The notes below the pieces were generated by a model. That model worked only from the letters and a program-made list of their open reading frames with translations. It had not been told where the DNA came from and searched no databases. Shown in pieces: positions 15,882-27,641 of a stretch of DNA of 64,000 nucleotides. The DNA is from Gymnopus androsaceus JB14 (taxonomy: Eukaryota; Basidiomycota; Agaricomycetes; Agaricales; Omphalotaceae): NCBI GenBank assembly GCA_009733575.1, contig ML769514.1, positions 116,210-180,209 of the forward strand, given 5' to 3'. A program made the translations under genes and the position numbers. Within the stretch, counting starts at the first letter, position 1, and each line of letters begins with the position of its first letter.

Positions 15882-16730
15882 TTAGCTCATGATCCACTGT
15901 CGTACTGGCTTGGAGGCACCAACTTCTGGATGTAGCAGGACAGCAGAAAGCCAGTATTCGAGCTGTCTCCGCCGCTGGTCAAGAAAGGCTGGTCGGTAAC
16001 GGGCAAATGGAGCTTTTGGGGGGAGGGCAGGGAGGTATCGTTGTTGGTGACGCTAGGGGGGTTTAGAAAGGAACCGGAGAGAACATTAGTGCAACTCACA
16101 GGTAGAGACCGTCTCAGAGCAGCATCGAGTTGGACAAAAGCATTGTAGCGCTTGTGCGCATGGATTGTTGTTCCCTGCAAACAGACCTGTGAATAGGAGA
16201 ATGTTCGTGATCCGTGTATTACGGACGTACTTCTTTTGTTCTGACGACGCAGTCGTATACTAGATAGCAAATCACTTAGCACAATAACAACACAATAAAC
16301 TCCCGGGAAACATACCGACATACGCTCCCCCTCCTAGCTTATCCTTATCACCCACACTTGTCCATCCACTGATCTTGACATCCCGAGCAAAGGTAAGACT
16401 TTCTCCGACGTTGTCGCCGAGCCAGATACTCGTACTTTCTGAGCTCGAGAATATAGAAGCAGGTCTTTCATATTCGACCGATGCCCTGTGTCTCGGTATC
16501 CGTTCCTCGAAACACATATCATCATACAACCTTGCCTCTTCCTCAATGTCAATTCCGTTAGAACGAATAATCTCTAGCCGCTTTTTCGAGTTGGCAAAGG
16601 GATGAGCGTGAGGACCATAGAAGTTAGGCGTGCTAGGTGTTTTTGGCATCGTAGGTGTTACTGGAGAGGGACAAGCGGAAGACGGTGGAGAGGACATGAC
16701 GGTGGAAGACAAAGGTTGGAGCCGCTTCAT
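15882..16730 (-). CDS. PX-domain protein, Ypt35-like
   Basis: Four exons on the minus strand join in frame to about 230 residues. The N-terminus is Ser/Pro-rich and disordered (from MKRLQPLSSTVMSSPPSS). The PX domain follows: ISGWTSVGDKDKLGGGAYV, VVYDCVVRTKE, TIHAHKRYNAFVQLD and LPALPPKAPFARYRPAFLD, with RRRQLEYWLSAVLLHPEVG near the end. The RYNAF and PPK elements are the phosphoinositide-contacting signature, so the protein probably binds PI3P on endosomal or vacuolar membranes. Domain order and size resemble fungal Ypt35. I chose the ATG at 16730 because the longer open frame lacks an upstream ATG. A hAT-type element begins 30 bp upstream of this ATG, so the original promoter is displaced by 834 bp. 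Confidence 0.85.
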
Positions 16731-16759
16731 TCGGTCCGTAACCAAATATGGGAATTTAC

Positions 16760-17585
16760 AGGACCTCGGAAACTCCCCCCAAACGTTGTCCGGTCAAGTG
16801 CCCTGAAGTACGCTATGATTTTGAGCTCAAATACGCTATTTCGGACAGGGACGGTCACGTGAATTTCAAAAAAATTCCAAAAAATTCCAAAAAATTCCTG
16901 AGCGCTCCTACAGACTTCTACGTACGTTAAAAATGACCTAAATGCATTCCTGAGGTCCTTTTCGGGCAGGTATTATAATTTTCAAAGCAGGTAAAGCCTT
17001 GAGAGCCTTTTTTGCCCCCTGCTTTTGGAACGCTTGCCACCGTTTCCCTGAACGACCATTCAGCTGCATGTTAGTAGTTACTATGTGAACCAGACAGCGC
17101 GTCACTCCCAAGATGGTACAAGACATTGGCGACAGGTGCATGAGTGTGAAGATGGTACTTGTGGCCGGTAACCTAGCAGGAAAATTGAGGCAGTGAGCTG
17201 TCGTCGTCAGTATCTGCATTGTTAGCTCGATAGCATCTAGTTCATCTCTCGAGAAAAGCATAATCTAACGACGACGGGATAACGAAGCAAAGGTAAAATT
17301 TTTGTACGTATTAGACTTCTACTCGTTACTCGTAAGCTTTACTTCTGTTGCTGCACTTTAGCGCTTCAGCGTTGTGCTTCTTCAGCTTTGGCATGCTTCT
17401 TTGGGCGCAAAATCCCTCAAAAATTTCGGTTCGGCGCAGACGCGCCGACCTAAAGTACGCTATATCAGGACAGGGAAGCTGATATTTTGGCGTAAAATAC
17501 GCTATAATCGGACAGGAAAATCGCCAAAATCGCGACCTAAAATACGCTATTCCGGACAACGTTTGGGGGGAGTTTCCGAGGTCCT
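16760..17585. mobile_element. Non-autonomous hAT-type DNA transposon, 826 bp
   Basis: Perfect 34-bp terminal inverted repeats run from 16760 to 16793 (AGGACCTCGGAAACTCCCCC...) and 17552 to 17585. An 8-bp target-site duplication, GAATTTAC, flanks it at 16752-16759 and 17586-17593; this length is the hAT hallmark. Next to the ends are repeated subterminal motifs of the form TACGCTAT...CGGACA (around 16810-16850 and 17455-17560), as expected for transposase binding sites. No transposase coding sequence is present. It lies in the 5' region of the PX-domain gene. Perfect repeat ends and an intact duplication suggest a recent insertion. Confidence 0.9.
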
Positions 17586-17701
17586 GAATTTACGCTCTCA
17601 GGGACCGAATTCAATATCATAACAGTTAACTGATGCCAGTGAGGATATTTTAAGTAAACAAGGACTACAGAAAATCCCGTCGACAGAGGAAATCCCACTA
17701 C

Positions 17702-19699
17702 TCAACACTTTCCAGCAGCAAATAATCCCGCCTCCACACTGTTTAAAATCCTCGAAATGTCTTCAACGCCTACGCCGAAACGAACCTGTGCAATTGGAAG
17801 AGCATTTTTGAGTGCAGTCCCTCAAAGCGCTTAGAATGTTCTAAAGAGTACTCACCAAAGAATCCTTCACGTCATGCTCCGGTGCCCGATCCCCTTTCTC
17901 TGGCGGGAACGCGAGGGCATTGAACGGAGATAAGAGAGTTACATTGGTACCCAGAGTTGTACCCTTGTAACACTGGATACTATCATGGAACGTTTTCGCA
18001 GCTTCGAGAGAGGTGAACGAGAAAGAAACAAGGCCGCCATAGCCTGGTTGAAAATCAGAGACCTGGTCAAGGATATTCGAGTCGGAGCCAGAATCAGACG
18101 CAGCGGTAATGATCCTTGGCCTCATTGGCCTCATACATCTTTCATAGTTCTCTCGAGACTGATACTTGGGGTAAAAGACTTCTTCGATAACAGTCTCTTT
18201 CATTCCTCCAGCCTTTGAACGAAGAAATAACCAATCTGCGAGAGCTTCAGCGTTTTCGTTGGTCCTGGCTACCCGAGCTTCAAGTCTCCGGGAATTGAGT
18301 TCCATGACGAGAGCATCAGCATCGAAATAGTCGTCTTCATAGTTCTCGTTAAAATGGGCTTTGAAACGTGCATAAAACTCTGAGGAAGGGTTTAACAGCA
18401 GCCTGAGTAGTCATGGTCACATAGAGGTCAAGAGAACGAATTATGAAGACTTACGCGCCACCAAGAACATTCGCAAAGCCACTGAATACCTTTGTGAGGC
18501 TAGCGACAACGATGTCCGCATACGGCAACACAGCGACGTTCAAATGACATCCGACAGTCTCGTCAATGATAATTGGGATATGGTATTTGTCGGCGAGCAT
18601 CCGGAGTCGGGGAAGATCTGCGCTTTTCAGATTCGGGTTCCCAGGGAAATCGGTGAAAATAGCGAGAACCGCAGTGTCACTTGAGGCGCTGCCGTTAAGA
18701 AGATGCTCCAGATCGTCGAGAGTGTCGTTGGTGAAAAAATGGTACTTGGAAGACGTCGCCTCGAGAAGTCTGTACGAATCAACATATAGCATACTAAAGG
18801 CTCATAAAATTCAGAACATATATGGGTATATAGTAGTAGGAAAACTTACTTGACATGAGCTCCGATAAACGGTCGACCATGATCGTCAAACTTTCCTCCA
18901 AAGACATCATGGAGCATCTGGTGAACGTGCCAAATTGCACTCATGCCGGTAGAATATAGGTACACGTCGCTGGTCGAAAGACCCTCCACACCTCGAATAT
19001 TGCTGCCATCCGCACTAATGCCAGCGAATCGAGTTTTAATTCTTTCTTTGGCCTCAGAAACGGAGGTAAGAGCGGAATGAGAGCTGTAATAGCTCGCATA
19101 TTCGTGGTCAGGCTCAGTTGGTAGTCCGAGAGTCATTTCCATTTGACCATTTCGTCGACAAAGACAATTCTCAGCAAGGCGGCTCGAAATTCCATTTCCG
19201 CTGAATATCCAAAAATTCATTGCTAAACTCTTTTGATCCAAGTGAAACAGCACGGCGAAGATGGTGCGTCCTGGGGGTGCGCTGAGTATTTCCGACACGG
19301 AATGTATTTCCCCATCCTCAGGAAAAGAAGAAGGAAGCTGGAGATGCATGTGTGAGCGAAATGCTCTCGCAATTCTCAGAGAAGGGAATAGAAAACATGT
19401 TTGCTCTGGGGAGATCTTGAGGGATTCCAGCACTATTTCAATTACCTACCCAATTTGAAAGAAGTAGAGCAAAGGTAAGTTACCCTCAATGGATATAAGG
19501 ACGACGTACTTACCGGTCGAACGAATGGATGAATGGCAAAGCGGGGATATGACGTTTCCATCAAGTACACTTCGCCTACTGATACTCTACCCATACCACG
19601 ATTGACATTGTCCTGCCAGGTTGGAAGGGAATTGATCAATGAATGAGGCGTGTTGGGCGGGATAGACCGAAGGAAGGGCGGGTTTCGTTGCAAGAGCAT
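17702..19699 (-). CDS. Cystathionine gamma-synthase (fungal Str2-like), copy 1
   Basis: Five exons join to an open frame of 583 residues, starting MLLQRNPPFLRSIPPNTPHS. The early motif SLPTWQDN and the block YPRFAIHP mark the fungal cystathionine gamma-synthase group (yeast Str2 type). The later PLP-binding part has IPIIIDETVGCHLNV (aspartate region) and VASLTKVFSGFANVLGG, where the lysine of SLTK should hold the cofactor. The last exon encodes VRFGVGVEDISRILNSVEAG, typical of this enzyme class. The family joins an activated homoserine ester with cysteine to make cystathionine in methionine synthesis. All junctions keep frame and no stop interrupts it, so this copy looks functional. A frameshifted tandem copy lies upstream at 20192-22171 and an intact third copy at 41931-43893. 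Confidence 0.87.
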
Positions 19700-20191
19700 G
19701 ATGGGCGATCAAGGCAACTCGGGAATAGGGAACCGACTTACTTATATTCGAGCTGGAGAGCCCAATAGCCATTTGAACGGCTGTGAGTATAAATTTGAGT
19801 TCTGAAGAAGCGTGTTAGCATCATGTAGTACTGTTGAGGAAAAAAATTCAATGAAAGTCAACTCAGGCTCCAAACTATAATATTGTAGCTCAGAATGCTC
19901 ACTAGCGCTATGCATATCATATCCTATCATATCCGCTATAGCTTTGTGCTGCATGATCATGAAGTCTTTCATTAGGTCGGACGTCCGACTGACTCGGAAC
20001 ACACGTAAGACCACTCAAGACTGAACAACTTCAAGAGAGCGGCGAGCGCTAATGACGGTTTGCTTTGCACGGGCGTCTCATCTCTCTGATTTCATTCAAG
20101 AATCAAGATGCAACTCCCAAATCTAAACGACGAGATCTGCAGTGGGGATAGGTATACAAGAATTGTTTCCAGTTGGAAGAAGGAGTACAGC
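19700..20191. other. Intergenic between tandem cystathionine gamma-synthase copies
   Basis: This is the promoter region of copy 1 and the 3' flank of copy 2. No separate gene is seen. Confidence 0.5.
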
Positions 20192-22171
20192 TCAACACCT
20201 TTCAGCAGCAAATAGTCCCGCCTCTACACTGTACAAAATCCTCGAAATGTCTTCAACGCCTATACTAAAACGAACCTGTTGCAATTAGTAAAAGGAGCAA
20301 CTGTGAGCAGTCGATCAAAGTAATCCGCAGAGTGCTCACTAAAGAATCTTTCACGTCATGCTCCCGTGTCCATTCCCCTTTCTCTGGCGGGAATGCTAGG
20401 GCATTGAATGGAGATAGAAGGGTTATTACAGTGCCCAGCGTGGTACCCTTATAACATTGGATGCAATCATAGAACGTTTTCGCAGCTTCCAGAGAGGTAA
20501 ACGAGAATGAAACAAGGCCGCCATAGCCTGGTTGAAAATCGGAGACCTGTTCAAAGGTATTCGTCAGAGTCCCTTTTTAGACAGGAGGAATTGGTAGTAA
20601 CCCTTGGCCGCATGCATTGTTCATAGTTCTCTTTAGACTGATACTTGGGGTAAAAGACTTCTTCGATAACAGTCTCTTTCATTCCTCCAACCTTTGAGCG
20701 AAGAAATAGCCAATCTGCCAAAGCTTCCGCGTTTTCGTTGGTCCTGGCTACCCGAGCTTCAAGTCCCCTGGAATTGAGTTCCATGACGAGCACATCGGCA
20801 TCGAAATAGTTGTCTTCGTAGTTTTCGTTCAAATGGGCTTTGAAGCGTGCATAAAACTCTGAGGAAGGGTTTAACAACATTCTGGGTAGCCATGGTCATC
20901 CAGAGGTCAGCAGAAAACAGAGCCTTATGGAGACTTACGCGCCACCAAGAACATTCGAATAGCCACTGAATACCTTGGTGAGGCTAGCGACAACGATGTC
21001 CGCATACGGCAACACATCGACGTTCAAATGACACCCGACGGTCTCGTCAATAATGATTGGGATATGGTATTTGTCGGCGAGCATCCGGAGTCGGGGAAGA
21101 TCTGCACTTTTCAGATGCGGGTTCCCAGGGAAATCGGTGAAAATAGCGAGAAACGCAGTATCACTGGAGGCGCTGCTGTCAAGAAGGTGCTCTAGATCAT
21201 CGAGAGTGTCGTTGGTGAAAAAACGGTGCCCGGAAGACCTCGCCTCAAGAAGCCTATACGAATCAACATATATGATACTATGAAAACCTAAAGTTCACAA
21301 TATATGCAGTTATAGTAAGTAGGAAAACTCACTTGACATGAGCTGCGATGAACGTTCGACCACGATCGTCAAAATTTCCTCCAAAGACATCATGGAGCAT
21401 CTGGTGGACGTGCCAAATTGCACTCATGCCGGTAGAATATAGGTACACGTCACTGGTCGAAAGCCCTTCCACACCTCGAATATTAGTGCCATCCGCACTA
21501 ATGCCAGCGAATCGAGTTTTAATTCGCTCCTTGGCCTCAAGAACAGAGGTAATTGGGGAATGAGAGCCATAGTAGCTCGCATATTCGTGATCAGGCTCAG
21601 TTGGTAGTCCGAGAGTCATTTCTGTTTGACCATTTCGTCGACGAAGGCAATTCTCAGCAAGACGGGATGAAATTCCATTTGCCGCTAAATATCCAAAAAT
21701 TCATTGCTGATCCCTTCTGATCCAAGTGAAATAGCACGGCGAAGATGGTGGATCCTGGGGGTGCGCAGAGTATTTCTGACACAGAATGTATTTCCCCATT
21801 CTCCGGAAAAGAGGAAGGGAACTGGAGATGTAAGTACGAGCGGAATGCTTTCGCAATTCTCAGAGAAGGGAATAGAAAACATGTTCGCTCTGGGGAGATC
21901 TTGAGCGATTCCGGCACTATTTCAATCACCTACCCAATTTGAAAGTAGAGCGATAGTAAGCTACCAGCAATGGAGAAAAAGACGATTTGGTCACCGATCG
22001 AACCAATGGATGAATGGCGAAGCGGGGATATGTCGTTTCCATCAACGCTTGGTCTATTGTTCCCTTCCCAAAGTTGACATTGTCCTGCCATGTTGGAAGT
22101 GAAATGATCAATGAATGAGGTGTTTTGGGTGGGATAGCTCGAGCCAAGGGTGGATTCCGTTGCAAGAGCAT
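20192..22171 (-). pseudogene. Cystathionine gamma-synthase, copy 2 (frameshifted)
   Basis: This tandem paralogue has the same exon layout as copy 1: start MLLQRNPPLARAIPPKTPHS, cofactor region SLTKVFSGYSNVLGG and last exon VRFSIGVEDISRILYSVEAG. Two frame breaks lie inside exons. An extra base near 21681 (CATTTGCCGC where copy 1 has CATTTCCGC) turns FSGNGISS into FSGKWNFIPSC and a stop. A second shift near 20570 replaces the sequence before QVSDFQPGYGG with a stop. The rest remains closely similar to copy 1, so inactivation is probably recent. If a single shift were a sequencing error the other would still truncate the protein. Confidence 0.82.
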
Positions 22172-23316
22172 GATGGGCGATCAATGCGACGCGGATAGGA
22201 AAGCCGACTTAAATTTGAGCTGGAGGGACCAATACATATGTAGCCATTTGAACGGCTTCGATCGAGTCATAAATGCTGAGCCCTAAAGTCAAGGGGTTAG
22301 CAATGAAGTTACATCATGCGCTGTTGGAAGAAAATATAAAAGCAATACATCTGTATAACACACGGATTCGGGAAGGTCACAAAATTCTGCTCGGCAGATA
22401 TGTACATATTTTGATAAGCCATAGATGGTATATCTTCGCTCACGTGATACTTCACACGCCAATCTATGGTTTATCGGAGATCACGTGTGACTTTCAGCTC
22501 GCGTTTAATTTTAATTAACTTCCGTGTGTATAGTCGTCAGCGCGTCAGCTCAGGATTCAGCAAATATTGTATTGTAAATTATGAAGCAATGCTCGCCTTG
22601 CAAGGCTTGCACGCCTTTATGACTTTGTATAGTATATCTTTCCTACACCATTAGCCGTCTTCCATGTATAGGTCGACTACTATGTACTTACTAGTAGTAT
22701 TCGGACGTCCGAATGACACGGTCAAAGACTTAATTTCCAGCGCGCCGATGTCCATGGAACAAATGGACGTTGCAAGCTCGGATCTGAGTGGTTCGAGAGA
22801 AAGATTGAATTGCCACGGGGATGGATGCGACGCGTCACACCCGGTTGTCACCACCATAACATCGAGATTCGACTTGGATTCAACACTATCATATTGCTAT
22901 CAAGTCATATCCCACAAGACTGTAACAATTTTCTAGCGCCAATCGATTCCAAAAAAAAAAACTAGGCTAGATGCACGCTTCAAGTTACCACTTCGCATCT
23001 CGTGAAAACATATCAACGGCAATTATCTTTCTCCGCAACAGAGATTTGTAATTGCCAGCCTACAAAGGATAGAATGCAAGAACGTGAGCGTGTGCGCCTC
23101 ATACTGAAAGAAGCTATTGTAATAAGAATTTCAGCACTTCTTAATTGACCCAGAAATACAGGATACTTACTCTGAGAGTCGGGCCTCCGAGAGCGGTCAT
23201 CATAAGCTAAGCTCCGTAAACCCCCATAATCATATTGGGTGATGGAGCTATCACAACGTCCGCTATACCCACCTCCTGCGGAAGCTCCTCCATCCTCATC
23301 CTTTCGAGCCCGCAAC
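22172..23316. other. Intergenic; one small inverted repeat
   Basis: No supported gene. An imperfect hairpin with 14-bp arms (GATAAGCCATAGAT / ATCTATGGTTTATC) spans 22413-22475. A short A-run lies near 22952. Confidence 0.45.
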
Positions 23317-24543
23317 TCAATCCGCCTCATCCTGTGCTAAAACAGACTCGGGCTTGAAGCTTGCGCCACACATTTTCCAAAAGTAATACTCTGAAAAGTT
23401 CGGGTTAGAAATGGATCTGTACGCAAGGAATAAATCATGTTTCTGACCAGTTGCTGCCGCAGCGTAACTTTCCGCGTGATCTATGGGTGCGAGGGGAGGT
23501 TCCTTGGGAGCCTGCTTTCCCGCCTTGTTTGGTAGAGCAAGATGGTCAAAATACGCCTGCGAAGTTTTCTTCAGAGCCCGAGAAGCAGCTGGCAGATAGT
23601 CCTCATCTGCTTGGTTGATATCAAGAGTACCACTTATTATGCCGAAAAGTAAGTTGAGGAATAATGGAACAGAGGAAAAGGACTGACGTGATCTCTTTGA
23701 CTACCTCTTTGGCTAGCCCTGGTACTGCTGCTTCTATAGCAGCACCCATAATGAAGGCAAGGTGAGTGACCTCATGTAGCGCTGTATGGCCCGCTGTGAC
23801 CAAGTGTCCAAAAATGTGTGGAGCCTCCAAGCACCAGGTGTCATGAACTGAAGGATTGGTCGTGAATTTAAAGGTATCGAGGTCATTCATAGTTTCAGGC
23901 TCGTGGGGATCGAAGAAACTTGGACAGAATGCAATTCTAGGATTGGGAGTGGGTATGCGCCCCGCCATCGCGAGCCTAACGGAGGAACGAGTCCTTTTGC
24001 ATCTCGGTTCTTGTTTGTCAGTCGGACAATAGGCAGTGAACTTTTTTCCCACACCACCCCCCGTCACGACCGATTTGAACACCTCTGGAACCAGTTTGGA
24101 ATCTTGGATATGCCCGGAATCCTTTGGAAATATATCCTTTTTATCAAACGCTTTGACATGATTGCCCTCCACGAAATAGTTTTTGAACCTGCATAGAGAG
24201 AGGAGAAAATCAGTTGAGAGGGAGTGCTAGTAAACAACACACACACTTACGCAACGTCCTTCTCTTCCATGGCCCGCGCTTTCTTCGCGATGGTATACAT
24301 ATTCTCCAATGCCTTCTTGAGTTTTGCCTGATGTGGTTTACAGCTTGCTTCGATGACGACTAGTTTAGCGACTAGTTCCTTGCTATCAGATTCCTCGGTT
24401 GCCCTGCTCGCGCGCGCTGGGTGTTTCGGAGCCTCTGGCTCATGCGTATTTAATGGCGGAGGTAAAGTCCATACCGGTACCACGACTGCAAGCATGAACA
24501 TCGCAAGAAGAGCTAAGGAAAGCAAGGAACGAGCAAGGTGCAT
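23317..24543 (-). CDS. Secreted HExxH protein, putative metallopeptidase (M35-like)
   Basis: The start codon at 24543 opens a hydrophobic signal peptide (MHLARSLLSLALLAMFMLAV). The mature part carries HLVTAGHTALHEVTHLAF, whose HEVTH is a zinc-binding HExxH site. After an intron come TGTLDINQADEDYLPAASRA and APIDHAESYAAAATG. The GT.D and D/E-SYA elements recall fungal M35 (aspzincin/LysMEP) endopeptidases, which use HExxH plus a downstream Asp, although the spacing is not exact here. Predicted role: a secreted protease. Three exons join in frame from 24543 to the TGA at 23317, about 350 residues. A decayed paralogue lies at 13440-14689. A CGG-N5-CCG palindrome lies about 110 bp upstream. The family assignment is moderate; secretion and the zinc site are clear. 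Confidence 0.72.
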
Positions 24544-25838
24544 GCTGGTAGTGGTACGTCGGAATCGATTTCGGGGGAATTCAATAGTCGGACTGGTTAT
24601 TCGAGCGATTTTCAACCAACCTGGGTCGAAGAAAGAAAAGCAGCAACTGTACTGTCGGACCCGCCGACAGATACGGAAAAAATGCAAAGAAAAAAGGTCA
24701 TATATTATATATAGGCCTAGTAGCCTGCCGCGCTACCTTGCCAGTATGAAACACACTTGCTTGTGCCCCGGAAAAACCTTTCCTTTTCAGGTGGGAGATC
24801 TTCGTTTTTGTCGGCAGGATGGCAATAGCTAGTAGTAAAAGGCGGGGCGGGAGGAGGTTCTTTGTTTCAGCTCTGCCTGTTGGAGACTCAGATGCTTGAG
24901 ATTCGGGAAGGAGAGAGAAGGGGGAGGAATATGAAGGAACTCGGGGTCTCTCCAAATCAGTTGCACACGTCTTTGACCTATCCAACAAAGAACGCAGCTG
25001 AGCGAGGATCCCTCCCGAATAGCGTCCTTGAGAACCCATTCCCTCTCCGAATGATTATGTTGCAGGCCCCCAAAATTCATACCTTTGTCCATTGTAGACT
25101 GTTAGAGCGTGGACTGGGGAATTGAAAGTATTCAATGAGGATCTGGAGCTTTTCAGGCGTTTTAATAACATCCATGACAGGAGGTTGTAGGACCACTGTA
25201 GACAAACTTGCGGTTTTCAGACGTCCTTACTCGTGTTGATCTATACCAATGATTCATCATAGATGAGGTATGCTCCATGCCTTCCTCCGCTCATTTGGTT
25301 TTTGCTGGGTGGCCTATATCTTGGAAAGGGTAGTATTGAGATTAAATTGATTCATGAAGGTGGTTCATAAGGAGAACGGGCGCTTGCAATTGGGTTTCGG
25401 ATCTCGGCATAACCCAAGACCGAAAGCTGTGCTTGAGAGCGGGGAACCCGGCCGACAACCATGCATCATTATGATTATTGTTGTGTCCCGTTCACAGCAT
25501 ATGAGAACAAAATTCCATTCTCTCCCATCCGTCATTCAGAAATCTCGGGTTCTGTGCTGTCAACGCTGAGCGTGTCTAGTTTCACCCAAATCCGGCCTAA
25601 ATCTTGCTGCGGTCTGTGTAATCCATCCCACTCCCATCGAGTTCGATTTCTCGTTATTATCTGGCCCTGTACCCTAGTTTCTGTTCCCTGGTTATCATCA
25701 TCATTACTGCCACCAGAAACACTCGAATAACTACGAATTAACGAACAAATTATTACGACTTACGACCTCGATCGCTTGCTGAGTAAGTCCTCCTTGTCTT
25801 TGTGCGGTTGGTTTCACTTTGCTCACTGACCTCGAAGA
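24544..25838. other. Intergenic between divergent genes
   Basis: It holds the promoter of the secreted HExxH gene, including the palindrome at 24652-24670, and a long 5' region before the membrane-protein gene at 25839. Open frames near 24698-25125 have no recognisable motif. Confidence 0.45.
24655..24667. promoter_or_regulatory. CGG-N5-CCG inverted repeat in peptidase-like promoter (copy 2)
   Basis: TCGGACCCGCCGA lies about 112 bp upstream of the ATG at 24543, within perfect 7-bp arms CTGTCGG/CCGACAG. The decayed paralogue keeps TCGGACCTGCCGA about 100 bp upstream of its start. Conservation between otherwise diverged promoters suggests a binding site for a Zn2Cys6 regulator. Confidence 0.55.
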
Positions 25839-26778
25839 ATGTCTACATCATCTACCGGCTCAGCTACTGGCACTGCGACCAGCTCTGCACCAAGTGGCAG
25901 TAACTCCAGCAATGATAGTTCTTCTGGTGGCAACATCACAAATTCTGCTTCTCTTTATTGTATGTCATTTGTAACTTTCACTAAGCATCTTCTAACCATT
26001 CTATGGCACAGTATACACCTTCCTCGCAACCCTAGTCCTTCTCCTCGGCGTATCAGCAGCAATCGTCGTTCGCTCTCTCATCCTTCGTCGTCGTCACCGT
26101 CGCATGATCGAAGAAGCCATCCGAAACGGCACTTATGTCCCACCCAACGTCCTAGCCAACTCTCGAGGCAGAATCGATCCGGCGAAAAAGCCCAAACTGT
26201 GGGAAGCCGCGGTCTTTGAGAGTGAATGGAAAGGAAAAGAAGGAGAATGGAGCGATATCCTTCCTGTATCTGCTTCCATTTCTTCTTGGACCCCGCCTGG
26301 GGAAGCAGCCAACAACGCTAATACGGACACGAACGCGAATGGCACTGCTAACGGAAATGGAGGCGATACTTCAGCTGTTGCTAGACCGAGCACTCTACAC
26401 ACCATCGCTCGTGCTCCCGCACGTCTAGCAGTAGGAGCATTCAGGCTCATCTCACCTGGTCCCAATGCTCGACCTCGTGCAGACGCTGAAGCCAATCCTA
26501 CCCCCTCCAATTCCAATTCCAACTCAAACGCCAGCGAACTAAAGCGCCCGCATCAAGTACTCCCGAACCCAACTACAACCGTACCAACGCATATGGAAGT
26601 TGCAGTGCTTATTGCGATGCCTGGTGCCTTAATGTCGAAGGAGCGGGAGCGGGATGAGGATGAGGAGATTCCCCATGTGGAAGTTGGGACGACGGAGGTG
26701 GTTATTGCTCCTCGAGCGTCTGGGCTCATCGCAGGATTGCAGGAGGGATCATCGTCTGGTGATGTCACGCGAACGTAG
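25839..26778 (+). CDS. Single-pass membrane protein, conserved hypothetical
   Basis: Two exons are joined across an intron near 25962-26011 (GTATGT...CACAG). The N-terminus is a Ser/Thr/Gly-rich, probably extracellular stretch (MSTSSTGSATGTATSS...). Then comes one membrane segment, YTFLATLVLLLGVSAAIVV, followed by the basic anchor RSLILRRRHRRM. The cytoplasmic part starts IEEAIRNGTYVPP and continues as a disordered Pro/Ala/Asn-rich tail ending SSSGDVTRT. The layout (short Ser/Thr ectodomain, one helix, Arg cluster) is common in basidiomycete surface proteins of unknown role. No catalytic motif is seen. Confidence 0.75.
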
Positions 26779-27641
26779 TATCCTGTGTATAGGCTTTGTG
26801 TTGTCGAGATCTGAAACTGGAAACTTCAGTGGCCATATGAGGGTAGAGAGAGGGGTGAGTCTTCAAACTTGAGCTTGAATACGGACTGTCGCTGTTGCAA
26901 TTGTAGGCGTTTGTGTTGTACATATTTCGGATGCTGTGTATACATAGTTATCATTAGTTTGTTTCTGTGTTTTTGTCTCTCTGTGTATCTACTTTTCAAG
27001 CCCTCCCCTCCCTCCTCCATTTGCCTGCTTTCTAACCAAATACGATGTTTTAGAGTGTTTGATCCATCGATCCTAGTCACAATTTGTGTGTGTGCTTTCG
27101 ATATTAAGCGCCATGCAGCTCTAGCTAATGAAACGTAGCCGTACTATACGTGGATCTTCATACCTTCAAGCATCATGGCCTGTGCGCGCTCAGCGTTAAT
27201 ATCTATCCGGATAAAAACTGAATCATTCCCCTTCGAAGTGGCTAAGCACTCAGCCTCTTCTCCAAGCATTTATCGGCAGATCCACTGGCTTCCTTTCCGC
27301 GTGCAGTGCGTGGTATAGCTTCGGCGTTCAGTTCCTTCTGTTTCATCGAATCTTCTCCTTCCTGCCTCCCGTCATGCGCATCCGCCTTCCCTTCCCTTCC
27401 TTATTATAATACTTTCTTCAACTCATTCTGCGATGTTCATGTTAACAGCAAGCCTCGCGGTACCGACGAAGGCGGAAGGTAGAAACATGCAAAAAACTGC
27501 AGACGACGTCGGGGGATACTCTATATATACCATCGCGATAAAGGCATGTCAAATCGTTTAATAAAAACAAGATTAAGTATCCCGAGCATATACAGGATCA
27601 GAGTACTTCCAGTCAATCATTACAGGTGGCTAGTGTTGTAG
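26779..27641. other. Intergenic between convergent genes
   Basis: It holds the 3' flanks of the membrane-protein gene and the minus-strand MYND gene. The stretch is T- and C-rich with no coding signal. Confidence 0.5.

Noticed and set aside
22413..22475. Hairpin with 14-bp arms
   Set aside because: No target duplication or repeat family evidence; left as a minor structure.
26133..26522. Minus-strand open frame antisense to the membrane protein
   Set aside because: Low-complexity shadow of the plus-strand exon.
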